NCBI GenBank assembly: GCA_947165505.1
Contig: CAMVAT010000003.1
Span: 1 to 64,000 of the forward strand
Direction of reading: 5' to 3'
Origin: an uncultured Prevotellaceae bacterium
Lineage (GTDB): Bacteria; Bacteroidota; Bacteroidia; Bacteroidales; Bacteroidaceae
Length of the DNA stretch: 64,000 nt
A program made the position numbers and the translations under genes. Shown here in pieces: positions 8,223-17,896 of this stretch. Within the stretch, counting starts at the first letter, position 1; each line of letters opens with the position of its first letter. The notes under the pieces were generated by a model that saw only the letters and a program-made list of their open reading frames with translations, made no database searches and was not told the origin of the DNA.

Positions 8223-9575
8223 TTGTTTTTCAATCATCATCGCAAATCATCTCGCGCTGTGCCCCCCTCCTTGGGAGGTACGGTGGTGGCCCATATCCCC
8301 ATCCTGCGTCTGGCGCTGCCGATGATCGTCACCAACATCACCGTGCCGCTGCTGGGGCTCGTAGATGTGGCCATCGTGGGACATATCGGCGATGCCACCT
8401 ATATCGGAGCCATCGCCGTGGGGTCGATGGTGTTCAACGTCATCTACTGGGTGTTCGGCTTCCTGCGCATGGGCACCTCGGGCATGACCTCGCAGGCCCT
8501 CGGACGGCGCGACCTCACAGACTGCACCCGCCAGTTGGCGCGCTCGTCGGTCGTGGCGCTCGCCGTGGCCGCGGCCATCCTCGTGCTGCAAGCGCCCCTC
8601 AAGCGGATGGCCTATCTCATCATCAGTCCCGAGGCCGACGTGGTGCCGCTCGTAGATACCTATTATAATATCTGCGTGTGGGGAGCCCCGCCCATGCTGC
8701 TGCTCTACAGCCTGTCGGGATGGCTCGTGGGCATGCAGAACACCCGGTTGCCGATGGTCGTCTCCATCACACAGAATGTGGTCAACATCCTGGCCTCGCT
8801 CGTGCTCGTGTTCGCCCTCGGCTGGCGCATCGAGGGCGTGGCTGCCGGCACCCTCACCGCCCAGTATGCCGGCGCCCTCATGGCGGTGGCTCTCACCGCG
8901 CGCTATTACGGCCGCCTGCGCATCCATTACCACGGCCGCGGACTGCTGCGCTGGCAGGCGATGCGCCGTTTCTTCAGCGTCAATACCGACATCTTCCTCC
9001 GCACCCTGTGCCTGGTGGCCGTCAACCTCTATTTCCTGGCCGCCGGGGCGCAGCAGGGCACACTCATCCTGGCCGTCAACACCCTGCTCATGCAACTGTT
9101 CATGCTCTACTCGTATATCATGGATGGCTTTGCCTATGCAGGCGAGGCCCTCAGCGGGCGGTATCTCGGCGCGCACAACGACAGGGCACTGCACGCCACC
9201 GTGCGCCAGCTCTTCGCGTGGGGTGGGGCAGTGGTGGTGCTCTTCACCACGGTCTATGCCGTGTGGGGCACACCCTTCCTGCATCTGCTCACCTCAGACG
9301 CGACCGTCGTCAGCGCCTCGGCCGATTATTTCCCCTGGGCGGTGGCGGTGCCCGTGGCGGGCATGGCCGCCTTCATCTGGGACGGCATCTTCATCGGCAC
9401 CACCCTCACGCGCGGCATGCTCCTCTCGTCGGCCATCGCCACCGCCGTCTTCTTCGCCGTCTATCTGCTGCTGCGCCCCGCACTCGCCAACCACGCCCTC
9501 TGGCTCGCCTTCATCCTCTATCTGCTCACGCGCGGCATCGTGCAGACGGTCGTCTTCCCACTCCAACACTCCTAA
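8223..9575 (+). CDS. MATE family efflux transporter (DinF-like)
   Basis: A polytopic inner-membrane protein of up to 450 residues with about 12 hydrophobic segments, in the multidrug and toxic compound extrusion family. The start of helix 1 (PILRLALPMIVTNITVPLLG) and DVAIVGHIGD are characteristic of the DinF branch. These proteins export organic cations or other compounds using a cation gradient. The start is uncertain: the open frame begins with TTG at 8223, but GTG at 8283 or 8286 lies just behind GGGAGGT (8273-8279) and would begin right before the first membrane helix. It lies 22 bases after the restriction enzyme and could be cotranscribed. Substrate unknown. Confidence 0.88.
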   Translation: MFFNHHRKSSRAVPPSLGGTVVAHIPILRLALPMIVTNITVPLLGLVDVAIVGHIGDATYIGAIAVGSMVFNVIYWVFGFLRMGTSGMTSQALGRRDLTDCTRQLARSSVVALAVAAAILVLQAPLKRMAYLIISPEADVVPLVDTYYNICVWGAPPMLLLYSLSGWLVGMQNTRLPMVVSITQNVVNILASLVLVFALGWRIEGVAAGTLTAQYAGALMAVALTARYYGRLRIHYHGRGLLRWQAMRRFFSVNTDIFLRTLCLVAVNLYFLAAGAQQGTLILAVNTLLMQLFMLYSYIMDGFAYAGEALSGRYLGAHNDRALHATVRQLFAWGGAVVVLFTTVYAVWGTPFLHLLTSDATVVSASADYFPWAVAVPVAGMAAFIWDGIFIGTTLTRGMLLSSAIATAVFFAVYLLLRPALANHALWLAFILYLLTRGIVQTVVFPLQHS

Positions 9576-9641
9576 ATTCCCACTTTCCCCCTTTTTTACT
9601 TTTTTTAGTAGGAAAATGTGCGTCTTTTCGCAAATAATAGT

Positions 9642-9649
9642 TATCTTTG
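9642..9649 (+). promoter_or_regulatory. -7 element for the alpha-2-macroglobulin operon
   Basis: TATCTTTG matches TAnnTTTG and lies 16 bases before the ATG at 9666. It shows that the upstream in-frame GTG at 9618 cannot be the start of this transcript's protein. Confidence 0.55.
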
Positions 9650-9665
9650 CAAAATTAAAGACACT

Positions 9666-12600
9666 ATGCTTATGAAACGTATATCTATTATCCTCGTTTT
9701 TTTAACGCTTTTACTGCCCATGAAACTATTCGGACAGACATACGGATCGATGTGGAAACAAGTCGAAGCCGAGCAGAAAAAAGACACGCCGCGCTCGGCC
9801 ATGGCCATCATCGAGAAGATACGCAAAAAGGCGGAGAAAGAAAAACAGTACGGTCATCTGATCAAGGCCGAACTGCTCTATGTCAGCACCGAGACGAGCA
9901 TTACGCCCGACTCGCTCGTGCCGTCGGTACGCAGACTGGCCGACAAAGAGCTCAAGTTGCGCGACACCGACCCCGTGCTCGCCGCCGTCTATGAGACGGT
10001 GCTCAGCCGGCTCTACAACAGCTACGACGAGCTCGACGAGAACCACGCTTACGAGAAGAGCCGCGCATACGAGCGCCTCGCCATCCGCTACCCCGAGCAG
10101 CTGGCACGGCATAAGGCCTCGGAGTATGAGCCACTGCTCGTGGAGGGCTACGACAGCCGCTGGTTTGACAACGACCTGCTCAGCGTCATCGGCTACGAGC
10201 TCAACGAATACAAGGTGATGCACGACTACTACGTGAAGACGCACCTGCGCACCGCCGCCTGCCTCACTGCCATGGAGATGGCCAACGAGCACCGCTGGTG
10301 GGGAGCACGCGAGGTGAAACAGTCGGACTACATCCGGCAGATCGACTCGCTGCTCACACAGTACGGCGACCTGAAAGTGGCAGGCGAACTGGCCCTGTCA
10401 CGATACCAGTTCATGGAAAGAGCCAACGACGTGACCGTGGAAGACCGTGTGAACTACATCAACTACGCCCTCGGCAAGTGGGGCGACTGGCCACGGCTCA
10501 ACGAACTGCGCAACGAGCTCAAGGAACTGACTCAGCCCACCTTTAACGTCGATTTCGGACAGCAGGTGTGCCGGCCCGGGCAGTCGCGCAAGGTGGAAGT
10601 GACACAGTTGCGCAACATCACACAGCTGACGATGACCGTGACGCAGGTGGACCTGGACGTCACAAAAGATTATAACCTGTACAACCGCGACGTGTATGCC
10701 CAGGTGAAGAAAGCCAAGATGGCTGGCACCGAGCGCACCGTCAACCGACAGTTTATCGGACTGCCCGACTATCAGGTGGTGGAGACCGACACCTTTGAGC
10801 TCGAAGGACTGCCCCGGGGACTCTATCTCGTGGAGTTCACCACCGACAACAACGGCGTGGAGCCCGTGCGATTCCTGCACCACGTGAGCGATGTGTATGT
10901 CATCCAGCAGCAGTTGCCCGGCAATAAGACACGCTATGTGGTGGTGAGCGCCACCACCGGACAGCCCCTCAAGGGAGCCAAGTTGCGCTTCATCCCCTCG
11001 CGCTACAACACCAATAAGCAGGTGGTGGACGTGGACTGCGACAGCAAGGGCGAGACCGTGCAGACCGTTGACCGGCGCGGGACGTATGAGCTGTACGCCT
11101 ATACCGCCGACGACCGCGCACTGCCCACCTTCGGCAGCCGCGGGCACTTCAGCTACTACGACGACAGCCACGCCACACACGACAGCGACCAGATATACAC
11201 CGACCGCGCCATCTACCGGCCGGGACAGACCGTGCACGTGGCCGTCGTGGCCATGCGCAACACCGGAGGCATCAACCCCGAGGCCAGGGCCGGCGAGAAG
11301 ATGACCATCGCGCTGCGCGACGCCAACTGGAACGAGATAGGCACCCAAGAGGTGACCACCGACGCCTACGGCACGGCCACGGCCGACTTCACACTGCCCA
11401 AAGACGGACTCAACGGACGCTTCTCGCTGCGCACACCCCACGGCAACGCACAGTTCCGTGTTGAGGAATACAAACGGCCCACGTTCGAGGTGGAGTTCCC
11501 CAAGGTAGATAGACCCTACCATGTCGGCGACACCGTGGTGGTGACCGCACACGCACGCACCTACGCCGGTGTGCCCGTGCAGGGCGCCGAGGTGAAATAC
11601 ACCGTGGTGCGGCGCCAGGCCCTCTGGTGGCGCTACTACGGCGGACAAGCCGACGGCGGCGAGGAGATCAAGACCGAAAGGGTCGTGACCGACGAGCAGG
11701 GCGCCTTCAAGGTAGAGATACCCATCGACATCCCTGATGCCGACAGCCATTATCCCATCTTCTATAACATCACCGCCACGGCCGACGTCACCGACCAGGC
11801 AGGCGAGACACGCACCGGAGAAATCACGCTGCCCATCGGCAACAGAGAGACGGCTTTCAGTTGCGACATACCCAAGAAGAGCGAGCGCGACAGTCTGCGC
11901 CACATCACCTTCGCACGGCGCAATGCCGCCGGCGTGCCCATCAGCGGCAAGGTGAGCTACCGTGTGGATAAAGGCAAGACGATGACCGCCGAGGCCAACA
12001 CCAAAGTTCCCTTCACCATGCACCTCGACTCGGGCAAGCACCACCTGCACGCCGTATGCGGCAAAGACACCATCGACACCGACTTCGTGGTCTTTACTCT
12101 GCAAGACAAACGCCCCTGCACCCAGACACACGACTGGTACTACCTCTCGGCCAACACCTTCCCCCGCAGCGGAGCCGCCGTGCACCAGCAGGTGGGCACC
12201 TCAGACGCCAACACGCATGTGGTCTATACCATCATCTCGGGCGAAAACGTGGTGGAGAGCGGCGCCTTCGAACTGAGCAACGCCAACCAGAACCGCGACT
12301 TCAAATACAAGGAAGAGTGGGGCTCGGGCCTGCTGCTCAACTACGCCTGGGTGCACGATGGCATCCTATACCAGCATTCGCAGACCATCGCACGGCCACT
12401 GCCCGACAAACGGCTCAACGTAGAGTGGGCCACCTTCCGCGACAGGCTCACACCCGGACAGCAGGAGGAGTGGACACTACGTGTGACACGCCCCGACGGC
12501 AAGCCCGCCAAGGCACAGCTGATGGCCGTGCTCTACGACAAGTCGCTCGACCCCATCGCACCCCACGACTGGGCGTTCAACCCGATGCTCTCACAGTCGC

Positions 12601-15188
12601 TGCCCTCCACGGCATGGTACGGCCTGTCGTTCGGACGGCTCACCGGCAATTCCAGCCAACCCTATAAGACACTCAAGGTGTCGCCCCTCGCACTCTACCG
12701 CTTCGACGAGTCGCTCTTCCAGATGTACACGCCCATGACACGTATGTATGCCGCTGGCAGCATGCGCATGATGAAGAATGCCGCCATGCTGGAATCCGCA
12801 CCCATGGTGATGGAAGAGGAGGCTATGACCATGGACTCTGCCGCCGACATGAGCGACAGTGCCGAGGCGAAGGAAGAGACCGTGGCTGAGAAACCCAAGG
12901 TGGAGGAACACACCGGCGAGGAACTGCAGTTGCGTGAGAATTTCGACGAGACGGCCTTCTTCATGCCACAGCTCGTGGCCGACGCCGACGGCAATGTCAG
13001 CATGAAGTTCACACTGCCCGAAAGCCTCACCACCTGGCAGTTTATCGGCATGGCGCACGACCCCGTGATGAACTACGGATTCCTGCGCGGACAGTCGGTG
13101 GCCAAGAAAGACGTGATGGTGCAGCCGCAGATGCCACGTTTCGTACGTGCCGGCGACGAGGCGCAGATAGCCATGAAAGTATTCAACACCACCGAGACAG
13201 ACATGAGCGGACAGGCCACCATGGAATTGATTGACCCCGAGACCGAGGCCGTGGTCTTCACCGATACACACCGCTTCAACGTCAAGGCTGGCCAGACGTC
13301 GGTGGTCAACTTCAACTACCAGCCCGACGGCGAGCACCCGCTGCTCATCTGCCGCATGACAGCAAAAGGCAAGAAATTCAGCGACGGCGAACAGCACTAC
13401 CTGCCCGTGCTGCCCGACCGCGAGCAGGTGATGAACACCCGCGTCATCACACAGCACCACGCAGGCGTCAAGGAGTTTGACATCAACGAACTCTTCCCCG
13501 CCGGCACCACCGACCGCGCGCTCACCGTGGAATATACTAACAATCCCGCTTGGATGATGATACAGGCGCTGCCGTCGCTCGCTACCGACGACAACGACAA
13601 CGCCATCTCGCAGGCCGCCTGCTACTACGCCAACGGACTGGGACGCTACCTCATGCAGCAGACACCCAAGATCAAGGAGACCATCGACGCATGGCAACTG
13701 GAGCAGGGCGACGGCACCTCGCTCAGCAGCAACCTGGAGCGCGACGAGGAACTGAAGACCCTCGTGCTCAACGAGACACCGTGGGTGATGGACGCACACT
13801 TCGAGGCCAACCAACGCAAGCAGTTGGCCGACTACTTCGATGAGCAGAAGATAGACAGCCGCCTGGCTGGAGCACTCGAGAAACTGCATGCGCTGCAGCG
13901 CGCCGACGGCTCGTGGAGCTGGTGGAAGGGCATGGGCAGCAGCCTCTACGTGACCACCGAGGTCACCGAGATGCTCGTGCGCCTGAACGCGCTCACCGGA
14001 CAGCACGACGACACCGAGTCGATGCTCAGCCAGTCGTTCCACTTCCTGGGCCATGAGCTGGTCAAAGAGATGGACGAGCTGAAGAAAGCCGCCAAGCAGG
14101 GTGCCAAAGACCTCAGACCCAGCGAGTGGGCGGTGCAGACACTCTACGCCATGGCACTCGACGGGCGCAAGATGAGCGACAACACCGAGGCGGCCAAACA
14201 CTACATGGTCGATCTGCTGGCCAAGCGCACCAACGACCTGACCATCTACGGCAAGGCCATCGTGGCGGTGGTGCTCGCCAAGAACGGCAAGGCCAAGAAA
14301 GCCGCCGAATACCTGCAGAGCATACGCGAATACTCGGTCATGACCGAGGAGATGGGGCGCTACTACGACTCGCCCAAAGCCTTCTACTCGTGGTTCGACT
14401 ATAAGATACCCACCGAGGTGGCTGCCGTCGAGGCCATACAGATGCTCCACCCCGACGACGAGCAGACCGTGGAGGAGATGCAGCGCTGGCTGCTCATGTC
14501 GAAGCGTACACAGGCCTGGGATACGCCCATCAACAGCGTCAATGCCGTGTATGTGTTTATGAAGGGCAACAATGGTCTGCTCGACGACCGCGAGCCTACG
14601 CAGATCATGGCCGACGGGCGTGCGCTCGAAGTGGAGGCACGCAACGCCGGACTGGGCAGTGAGAAGCACCGCCTGGCTGGCGACGACATACCGCAGCAGC
14701 TCACCGTGAGCAAGACCTCGGAGGGCACCTCGTGGGGCGCCATCTATGCGCAGTTCACACAGAAGACCACCGACGTGGCTGACGCTGCCACCGGTCTGAC
14801 CGTGACGCGCGAGATATTCATGGCCGACGACAAGAAGAATGCCGTGACCGACGGACAGCAGTTGCACGTGGGCGACCGTGTCAAGGTGCGCATCACCATC
14901 CAAGCCACGCAAGACTTCGACTTCGTGCAGGTGAGCGACAAGCGCGCCGCATGCCTCGAACCCACACAGCAGCTGAGCGGATACCGCTACGGCTACTACT
15001 GCTCGCCCAAAGACTACGTCACCAACTACTATTTCGACCGCATGGCCAAGGGCAAGCACGTGGTAGAGACGGAGTACTTCATCGACCGGGAAGGCACCTA
15101 CACCACCGGCACGTGCACCGTGCAGTGCGCATACGCGCCTGAGTATTACGGACGCACACACGCACAGACATTACAAGTAGTAAAATGA
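9666..15188 (+). CDS. Alpha-2-macroglobulin family protein (large periplasmic protein, no thioester)
   Basis: An 1840-residue secreted protein with a signal peptide (KRISIILVFLTLLLPMKLFG) and no lipobox cysteine. After an alpha-helical N-terminal part, MG-type beta domains follow; the MG2 signature YTDRAIYRPGQTVHVAV is near residue 510. A methionine- and glutamate-rich low-complexity stretch (about 1030-1088, e.g. MRMMKNAAMLE) sits where the bait region would be. The A2M core starts at about 1089 (NFDETAFFMPQL). The thioester domain fold follows from ~1289, but the CxEQ thioester is absent; the position reads DDNDNAISQ. Bacterial family members are proposed protease traps or envelope guardians; without the thioester, covalent trapping is not expected. 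The stop overlaps the next gene by 4 bases. Start is ATG 9666, or 9672. Confidence 0.92.
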   Translation: MLMKRISIILVFLTLLLPMKLFGQTYGSMWKQVEAEQKKDTPRSAMAIIEKIRKKAEKEKQYGHLIKAELLYVSTETSITPDSLVPSVRRLADKELKLRDTDPVLAAVYETVLSRLYNSYDELDENHAYEKSRAYERLAIRYPEQLARHKASEYEPLLVEGYDSRWFDNDLLSVIGYELNEYKVMHDYYVKTHLRTAACLTAMEMANEHRWWGAREVKQSDYIRQIDSLLTQYGDLKVAGELALSRYQFMERANDVTVEDRVNYINYALGKWGDWPRLNELRNELKELTQPTFNVDFGQQVCRPGQSRKVEVTQLRNITQLTMTVTQVDLDVTKDYNLYNRDVYAQVKKAKMAGTERTVNRQFIGLPDYQVVETDTFELEGLPRGLYLVEFTTDNNGVEPVRFLHHVSDVYVIQQQLPGNKTRYVVVSATTGQPLKGAKLRFIPSRYNTNKQVVDVDCDSKGETVQTVDRRGTYELYAYTADDRALPTFGSRGHFSYYDDSHATHDSDQIYTDRAIYRPGQTVHVAVVAMRNTGGINPEARAGEKMTIALRDANWNEIGTQEVTTDAYGTATADFTLPKDGLNGRFSLRTPHGNAQFRVEEYKRPTFEVEFPKVDRPYHVGDTVVVTAHARTYAGVPVQGAEVKYTVVRRQALWWRYYGGQADGGEEIKTERVVTDEQGAFKVEIPIDIPDADSHYPIFYNITATADVTDQAGETRTGEITLPIGNRETAFSCDIPKKSERDSLRHITFARRNAAGVPISGKVSYRVDKGKTMTAEANTKVPFTMHLDSGKHHLHAVCGKDTIDTDFVVFTLQDKRPCTQTHDWYYLSANTFPRSGAAVHQQVGTSDANTHVVYTIISGENVVESGAFELSNANQNRDFKYKEEWGSGLLLNYAWVHDGILYQHSQTIARPLPDKRLNVEWATFRDRLTPGQQEEWTLRVTRPDGKPAKAQLMAVLYDKSLDPIAPHDWAFNPMLSQSLPSTAWYGLSFGRLTGNSSQPYKTLKVSPLALYRFDESLFQMYTPMTRMYAAGSMRMMKNAAMLESAPMVMEEEAMTMDSAADMSDSAEAKEETVAEKPKVEEHTGEELQLRENFDETAFFMPQLVADADGNVSMKFTLPESLTTWQFIGMAHDPVMNYGFLRGQSVAKKDVMVQPQMPRFVRAGDEAQIAMKVFNTTETDMSGQATMELIDPETEAVVFTDTHRFNVKAGQTSVVNFNYQPDGEHPLLICRMTAKGKKFSDGEQHYLPVLPDREQVMNTRVITQHHAGVKEFDINELFPAGTTDRALTVEYTNNPAWMMIQALPSLATDDNDNAISQAACYYANGLGRYLMQQTPKIKETIDAWQLEQGDGTSLSSNLERDEELKTLVLNETPWVMDAHFEANQRKQLADYFDEQKIDSRLAGALEKLHALQRADGSWSWWKGMGSSLYVTTEVTEMLVRLNALTGQHDDTESMLSQSFHFLGHELVKEMDELKKAAKQGAKDLRPSEWAVQTLYAMALDGRKMSDNTEAAKHYMVDLLAKRTNDLTIYGKAIVAVVLAKNGKAKKAAEYLQSIREYSVMTEEMGRYYDSPKAFYSWFDYKIPTEVAAVEAIQMLHPDDEQTVEEMQRWLLMSKRTQAWDTPINSVNAVYVFMKGNNGLLDDREPTQIMADGRALEVEARNAGLGSEKHRLAGDDIPQQLTVSKTSEGTSWGAIYAQFTQKTTDVADAATGLTVTREIFMADDKKNAVTDGQQLHVGDRVKVRITIQATQDFDFVQVSDKRAACLEPTQQLSGYRYGYYCSPKDYVTNYYFDRMAKGKHVVETEYFIDREGTYTTGTCTVQCAYAPEYYGRTHAQTLQVVK

Positions 15189-16246
15189 AACGAACCATCC
15201 TATACCTCTTTTGCGCAGCGGCATCCGGCTATGCCGCCGCGCAATCTATCACACCTGCCAACAGCGTCATCGACTGCGGGCAGGTGGTGTATCAAAACCC
15301 CGTGACGGCACAGTTTGAACTGGTCAACGAGAGCGACGCTTCCATCTCTATCAGCGACGTGCAGACAAGTTGCGGATGCACCACCGTCAGTTACCCCACA
15401 GGCATGATACCCAAGGGGAAACCGTTTGTCATCACGGCCAAATACGACGCCAAGATGCTCGGGCACTTCCAAAAATACGTCGATGTGTTCACCACTGGCT
15501 CCGAGGAGCCGCTCATGCTCACCATGAAGGGTGTGGTGGTGGCTGAACTGTCGGGCTACACCGGCGGCTACGACTACGTGGTGGGACGCCTGAAGACCGA
15601 TGCGCAAGACCTGCTCTTCGACGATGTGAACCGTGGTGAGCGCCCCGTGCACGAGGTGCATATCCTCAACTCCACGTCAGAGACCGTCAGCCCCGTGTTC
15701 ATGCACCTGCCGGACTACCTCAAGGCCGAGGTGTCGCCATCGACACTCGCACCGGGACAGGCCGCCGTGGCACGTATCACGCTCGAGTCGCAAAAACTGC
15801 GCGACTTCGGACTCACGCAGACGACCATCTATCTGGGGCAGTTCCCCGGCGACCGCATCAGCGAGGATAAGGAGATCGTCGTGTCGTCGATCCTCCTGCC
15901 CGACTTCGCCCACCTGACCGAGAACCAGTTGGCGCGTGCGCCTCAGGCACAGGTATCGACCTACAACCTCGACCTCGGACGCTTTGAGAAGAAGAAAAAG
16001 AAGAAGGGCGTGGTGGAAATCGAGAACACCGGTCAGACACCCCTCGAAATCCGTTCGTTGCAGATGTTCACACCCGGACTGAAGGTGGAACTGGGCAGTC
16101 AGCGGCTGCGGCCGGGCGAGAGTACCAAGCTCAAAGTGACCGCTGAGCGCAACGCCCTGCGCAACACCCGCACCCAGCCCCGTGTGCTCATGATCACCAA
16201 CGACCCCTCTAACCCGAAGATCGTCATCAATATCGTGGTGGAGTAG
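15185..16246 (+). CDS. DUF1573 domain-containing secreted protein
   Basis: A 353-residue protein with a signal peptide (MKRTILYLFCAAASGYAAAQ) and the DUF1573 immunoglobulin-like pattern: IDCGQVVYQNPVTAQFEL, then the conserved SCGCTT at residues about 60-65. Two further beta-rich modules follow, and an unusual lysine run (EKKKKKKG) lies near residue 270. Its ATG overlaps the alpha-2-macroglobulin stop (ATGA), so the two are translationally coupled and probably act together in the periplasm or outer envelope. The molecular function of DUF1573 is not established. The role as a partner of the macroglobulin-like protein is inferred only from coupling. Confidence 0.85.
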   Translation: MKRTILYLFCAAASGYAAAQSITPANSVIDCGQVVYQNPVTAQFELVNESDASISISDVQTSCGCTTVSYPTGMIPKGKPFVITAKYDAKMLGHFQKYVDVFTTGSEEPLMLTMKGVVVAELSGYTGGYDYVVGRLKTDAQDLLFDDVNRGERPVHEVHILNSTSETVSPVFMHLPDYLKAEVSPSTLAPGQAAVARITLESQKLRDFGLTQTTIYLGQFPGDRISEDKEIVVSSILLPDFAHLTENQLARAPQAQVSTYNLDLGRFEKKKKKKGVVEIENTGQTPLEIRSLQMFTPGLKVELGSQRLRPGESTKLKVTAERNALRNTRTQPRVLMITNDPSNPKIVINIVVE

Positions 16247-16250
16247 GATA

Positions 16251-16290
16251 GAAGACCCACCCCCGGTCCCTCCCTTGTAGGGAGGGGAGT
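16251..16290 (+). repeat. 40-base dispersed repeat, GAAGACCC family, copy 1
   Basis: Begins GAAGACCCACCCCCGG four bases after the DUF1573 stop and contains the hairpin CCTCCC-TTGTA-GGGAGG (the first arm has GTCCCTCCC here). The same unit follows the stop codons of meaB (truncated, 17750), the TonB gene (22171) and the PagL-like gene (25478). It occurs inverted at 18059. Confidence 0.85.
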
Positions 16291-16329
16291 GGTTACCTTC
16301 CCTATTAGGGGTAAGAGGTGAGAGATGAG

Positions 16330-16440
16330 AGATATGCCGCGTCGTAGGGGCGGGTCACCGTGCCCGCCCGCACGAGCGAAGCGAGTTCTGACCGCACGAA
16401 CATAGCGAGTTTCCTGAGCAGGGTGCAAGGGGCAGGAGAT
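16330..16440. repeat. ~110-base intergenic repeat (GGGGCGGGTCACC family), copy 1
   Basis: The stretch containing CGTCGTAGGGGCGGGTCACC and CGCACGAGCGAAGCGAG is nearly identical to 17770-17880 on the other side of meaB. GGGCGGG...CCCGCCC forms a hairpin. No coding potential. Confidence 0.8.
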
Positions 16441-16496
16441 ATGCCACGAACACTAAACACTCAACACTAAACCTTAAAAAATACCTCTCCGCGCAT

Positions 16497-16573
16497 GTAG
16501 GGACAGGGCGTGCCCTGTCCGCCTTCACGACAACAACCACCTCGCTTGCGGACAGGGCACGCCCTGTCCCTAC
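16497..16573. repeat. Dispersed palindromic repeat, copy 2 (GTAGGGACAGGGCGTGCC family)
   Basis: Same arms as the element at 4953, with a different central core (CTTCACGACAACAACC...). The whole interval 16247-16659 contains only this and two other repeat units and no gene. Confidence 0.85.
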
Positions 16574-16659
16574 TTCCAAACACGATGACTATTGTCCAAA
16601 CTCCCATACTCCTACACTCCCAACTCCACGACAACTATTGTCCAAACTCCCAAACTCCT

Positions 16660-17751
16660 ATGGAACACCCAGAAAACAGTGAAGAATACAAAGGCCTGAC
16701 CGTGAACAGCGGCGTGGCACAGCCGTCCATCATCAACCCCTATATCAAGCGCCACCGCTTCCATCGGCGCGAACTGTCTGTGGCCGACATGGTCGAGGGC
16801 ATCCTCCGGGGCGACGTCACCATCCTCTCGCAGGCGGTGACACTCGTAGAGAGCGTCAACCCCGACCACCAGACCAAGGCGCAGGAGGTCATCGAGCGCT
16901 GTCTGCCCCACAGCGGGAAATCCATACGCATCGGCATCAGCGGTGTGCCGGGCGCCGGCAAGAGTACCTCGATAGATGAGTTCGGATGCCATGTGCTCGA
17001 CCGCACAGGCGGCAAACTGGCTGTGCTGGCCATCGACCCCTCGTCGGAACGCTCCAAGGGAAGCATCCTCGGCGACAAGACACGCATGGAGAAACTGGCC
17101 GTCCGTCCTGAGTCGTTCATACGTCCTTCGCCCACGGCAGGATCGCTCGGAGGCGTGGCACGCAAGACGCGCGAGACCATCATCCTCTGTGAGGCGGCCG
17201 GATACGACAAAATCTTCGTCGAGACGGTGGGCGTGGGACAGAGCGAGACGGCTTGCCACTCGATGGTCGATTTCTTCCTGCTCATCCAACTGGCCGGCAC
17301 GGGCGATGAACTGCAAGGCATCAAGCGCGGCATCATGGAGATCAGCGACGGCATCGTGATCAATAAGTGCGACGGCAACAACGTGGACAAATGCCAGATG
17401 GCTGCCACCAACTTCCGCAACGCGCTCCACTTCTTCCCCATGCCCGAGAGCGGATGGCTGCCCAAGGTGCTCTGCTACAGCGGATTCTATGGCACGGGCA
17501 TCAAGGAGATCTGGGACATGATATACCAATACATCGACTTCGTGAAGGCCAACGGCTACTTCGACTACCGGCGCAACGAACAGAGCAAATACTGGATGTA
17601 TGAGACCATCAACGAGCAGTTGCGTCTTAACTTCTACAACAACCCCGACATCGCCGCCTCGCTCGAAGCCGCCGAGCAGTCGGTGTTGCAGGGCCACAAA
17701 ACCTCTTTCGCCGCTGCCCACGACCTGCTCGAGCGGTATTGGAGTCTTTAA
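16660..17751 (+). CDS. meaB: Methylmalonyl-CoA mutase-associated GTPase MeaB (ArgK/YgfD family)
   Basis: A 363-residue cytoplasmic P-loop GTPase. Walker A is GVPGAGKST (95-103), the base-specificity motif NKCD is at 235-238, and VETVGVGQSE is the MeaB signature. MeaB chaperones adenosylcobalamin loading and protects methylmalonyl-CoA mutase in the succinate-propionate pathway, a main fermentation route of Bacteroidales. The mutase genes (mutA/mutB), often adjacent, are not in this window. I start at ATG 16660. An open frame continues upstream to 16510, but that part is a translation of the palindromic repeat and not protein-like. The gene is bracketed on both sides by copies of the same composite repeat. 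Confidence 0.93.
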   Translation: MEHPENSEEYKGLTVNSGVAQPSIINPYIKRHRFHRRELSVADMVEGILRGDVTILSQAVTLVESVNPDHQTKAQEVIERCLPHSGKSIRIGISGVPGAGKSTSIDEFGCHVLDRTGGKLAVLAIDPSSERSKGSILGDKTRMEKLAVRPESFIRPSPTAGSLGGVARKTRETIILCEAAGYDKIFVETVGVGQSETACHSMVDFFLLIQLAGTGDELQGIKRGIMEISDGIVINKCDGNNVDKCQMAATNFRNALHFFPMPESGWLPKVLCYSGFYGTGIKEIWDMIYQYIDFVKANGYFDYRRNEQSKYWMYETINEQLRLNFYNNPDIAASLEAAEQSVLQGHKTSFAAAHDLLERYWSL

Positions 17752-17767
17752 GACCCACCCCCGGCCC
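17750..17767 (+). repeat. Truncated GAAGACCC-family repeat, copy 2
   Basis: AAGACCCACCCCCGGCCC overlaps the meaB stop codon. It then breaks off, at the point where the next repeat unit (AGATATGCCGCG...) begins, so the hairpin half is missing. Confidence 0.7.
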
Positions 17768-17769
17768 AA

Positions 17770-17880
17770 GAGATATGCCGCGTCGTAGGGGCGGGTCACC
17801 GTGCCCGCCCGCACGAGCGAAGCGAGTCCTGACCGCACGAGCGACGCGAGTTTCCCGAGCAGGTGGCAAGGGGCAGGAGA
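17770..17880. repeat. ~110-base intergenic repeat, copy 2
   Basis: Direct-orientation near copy of 16330-16440, differing at a few positions (GAGCGACGCGAG for GAACATAGCGAG). It is followed by the palindromic element at 17897, in the same order as upstream of meaB. Confidence 0.8.
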
Positions 17881-17896
17881 CAACCTCTCCGCGCAT

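Noticed and set aside
10398..12185. 595-codon antisense open frame
   Set aside because: Same reason: shadow of the alpha-2-macroglobulin gene, no recognisable domain and no promoter.
12591..15161. 856-codon open frame on the minus strand inside the alpha-2-macroglobulin gene
   Set aside because: Composition (His-, Val- and Leu-rich without domain pattern) is that of an antisense shadow of a GC-rich gene; the plus-strand product has clear domains.
16510..16659. Fifty-codon N-terminal extension of meaB
   Set aside because: It is encoded by the palindromic repeat and simple sequence; MeaB homology begins after the ATG at 16660.
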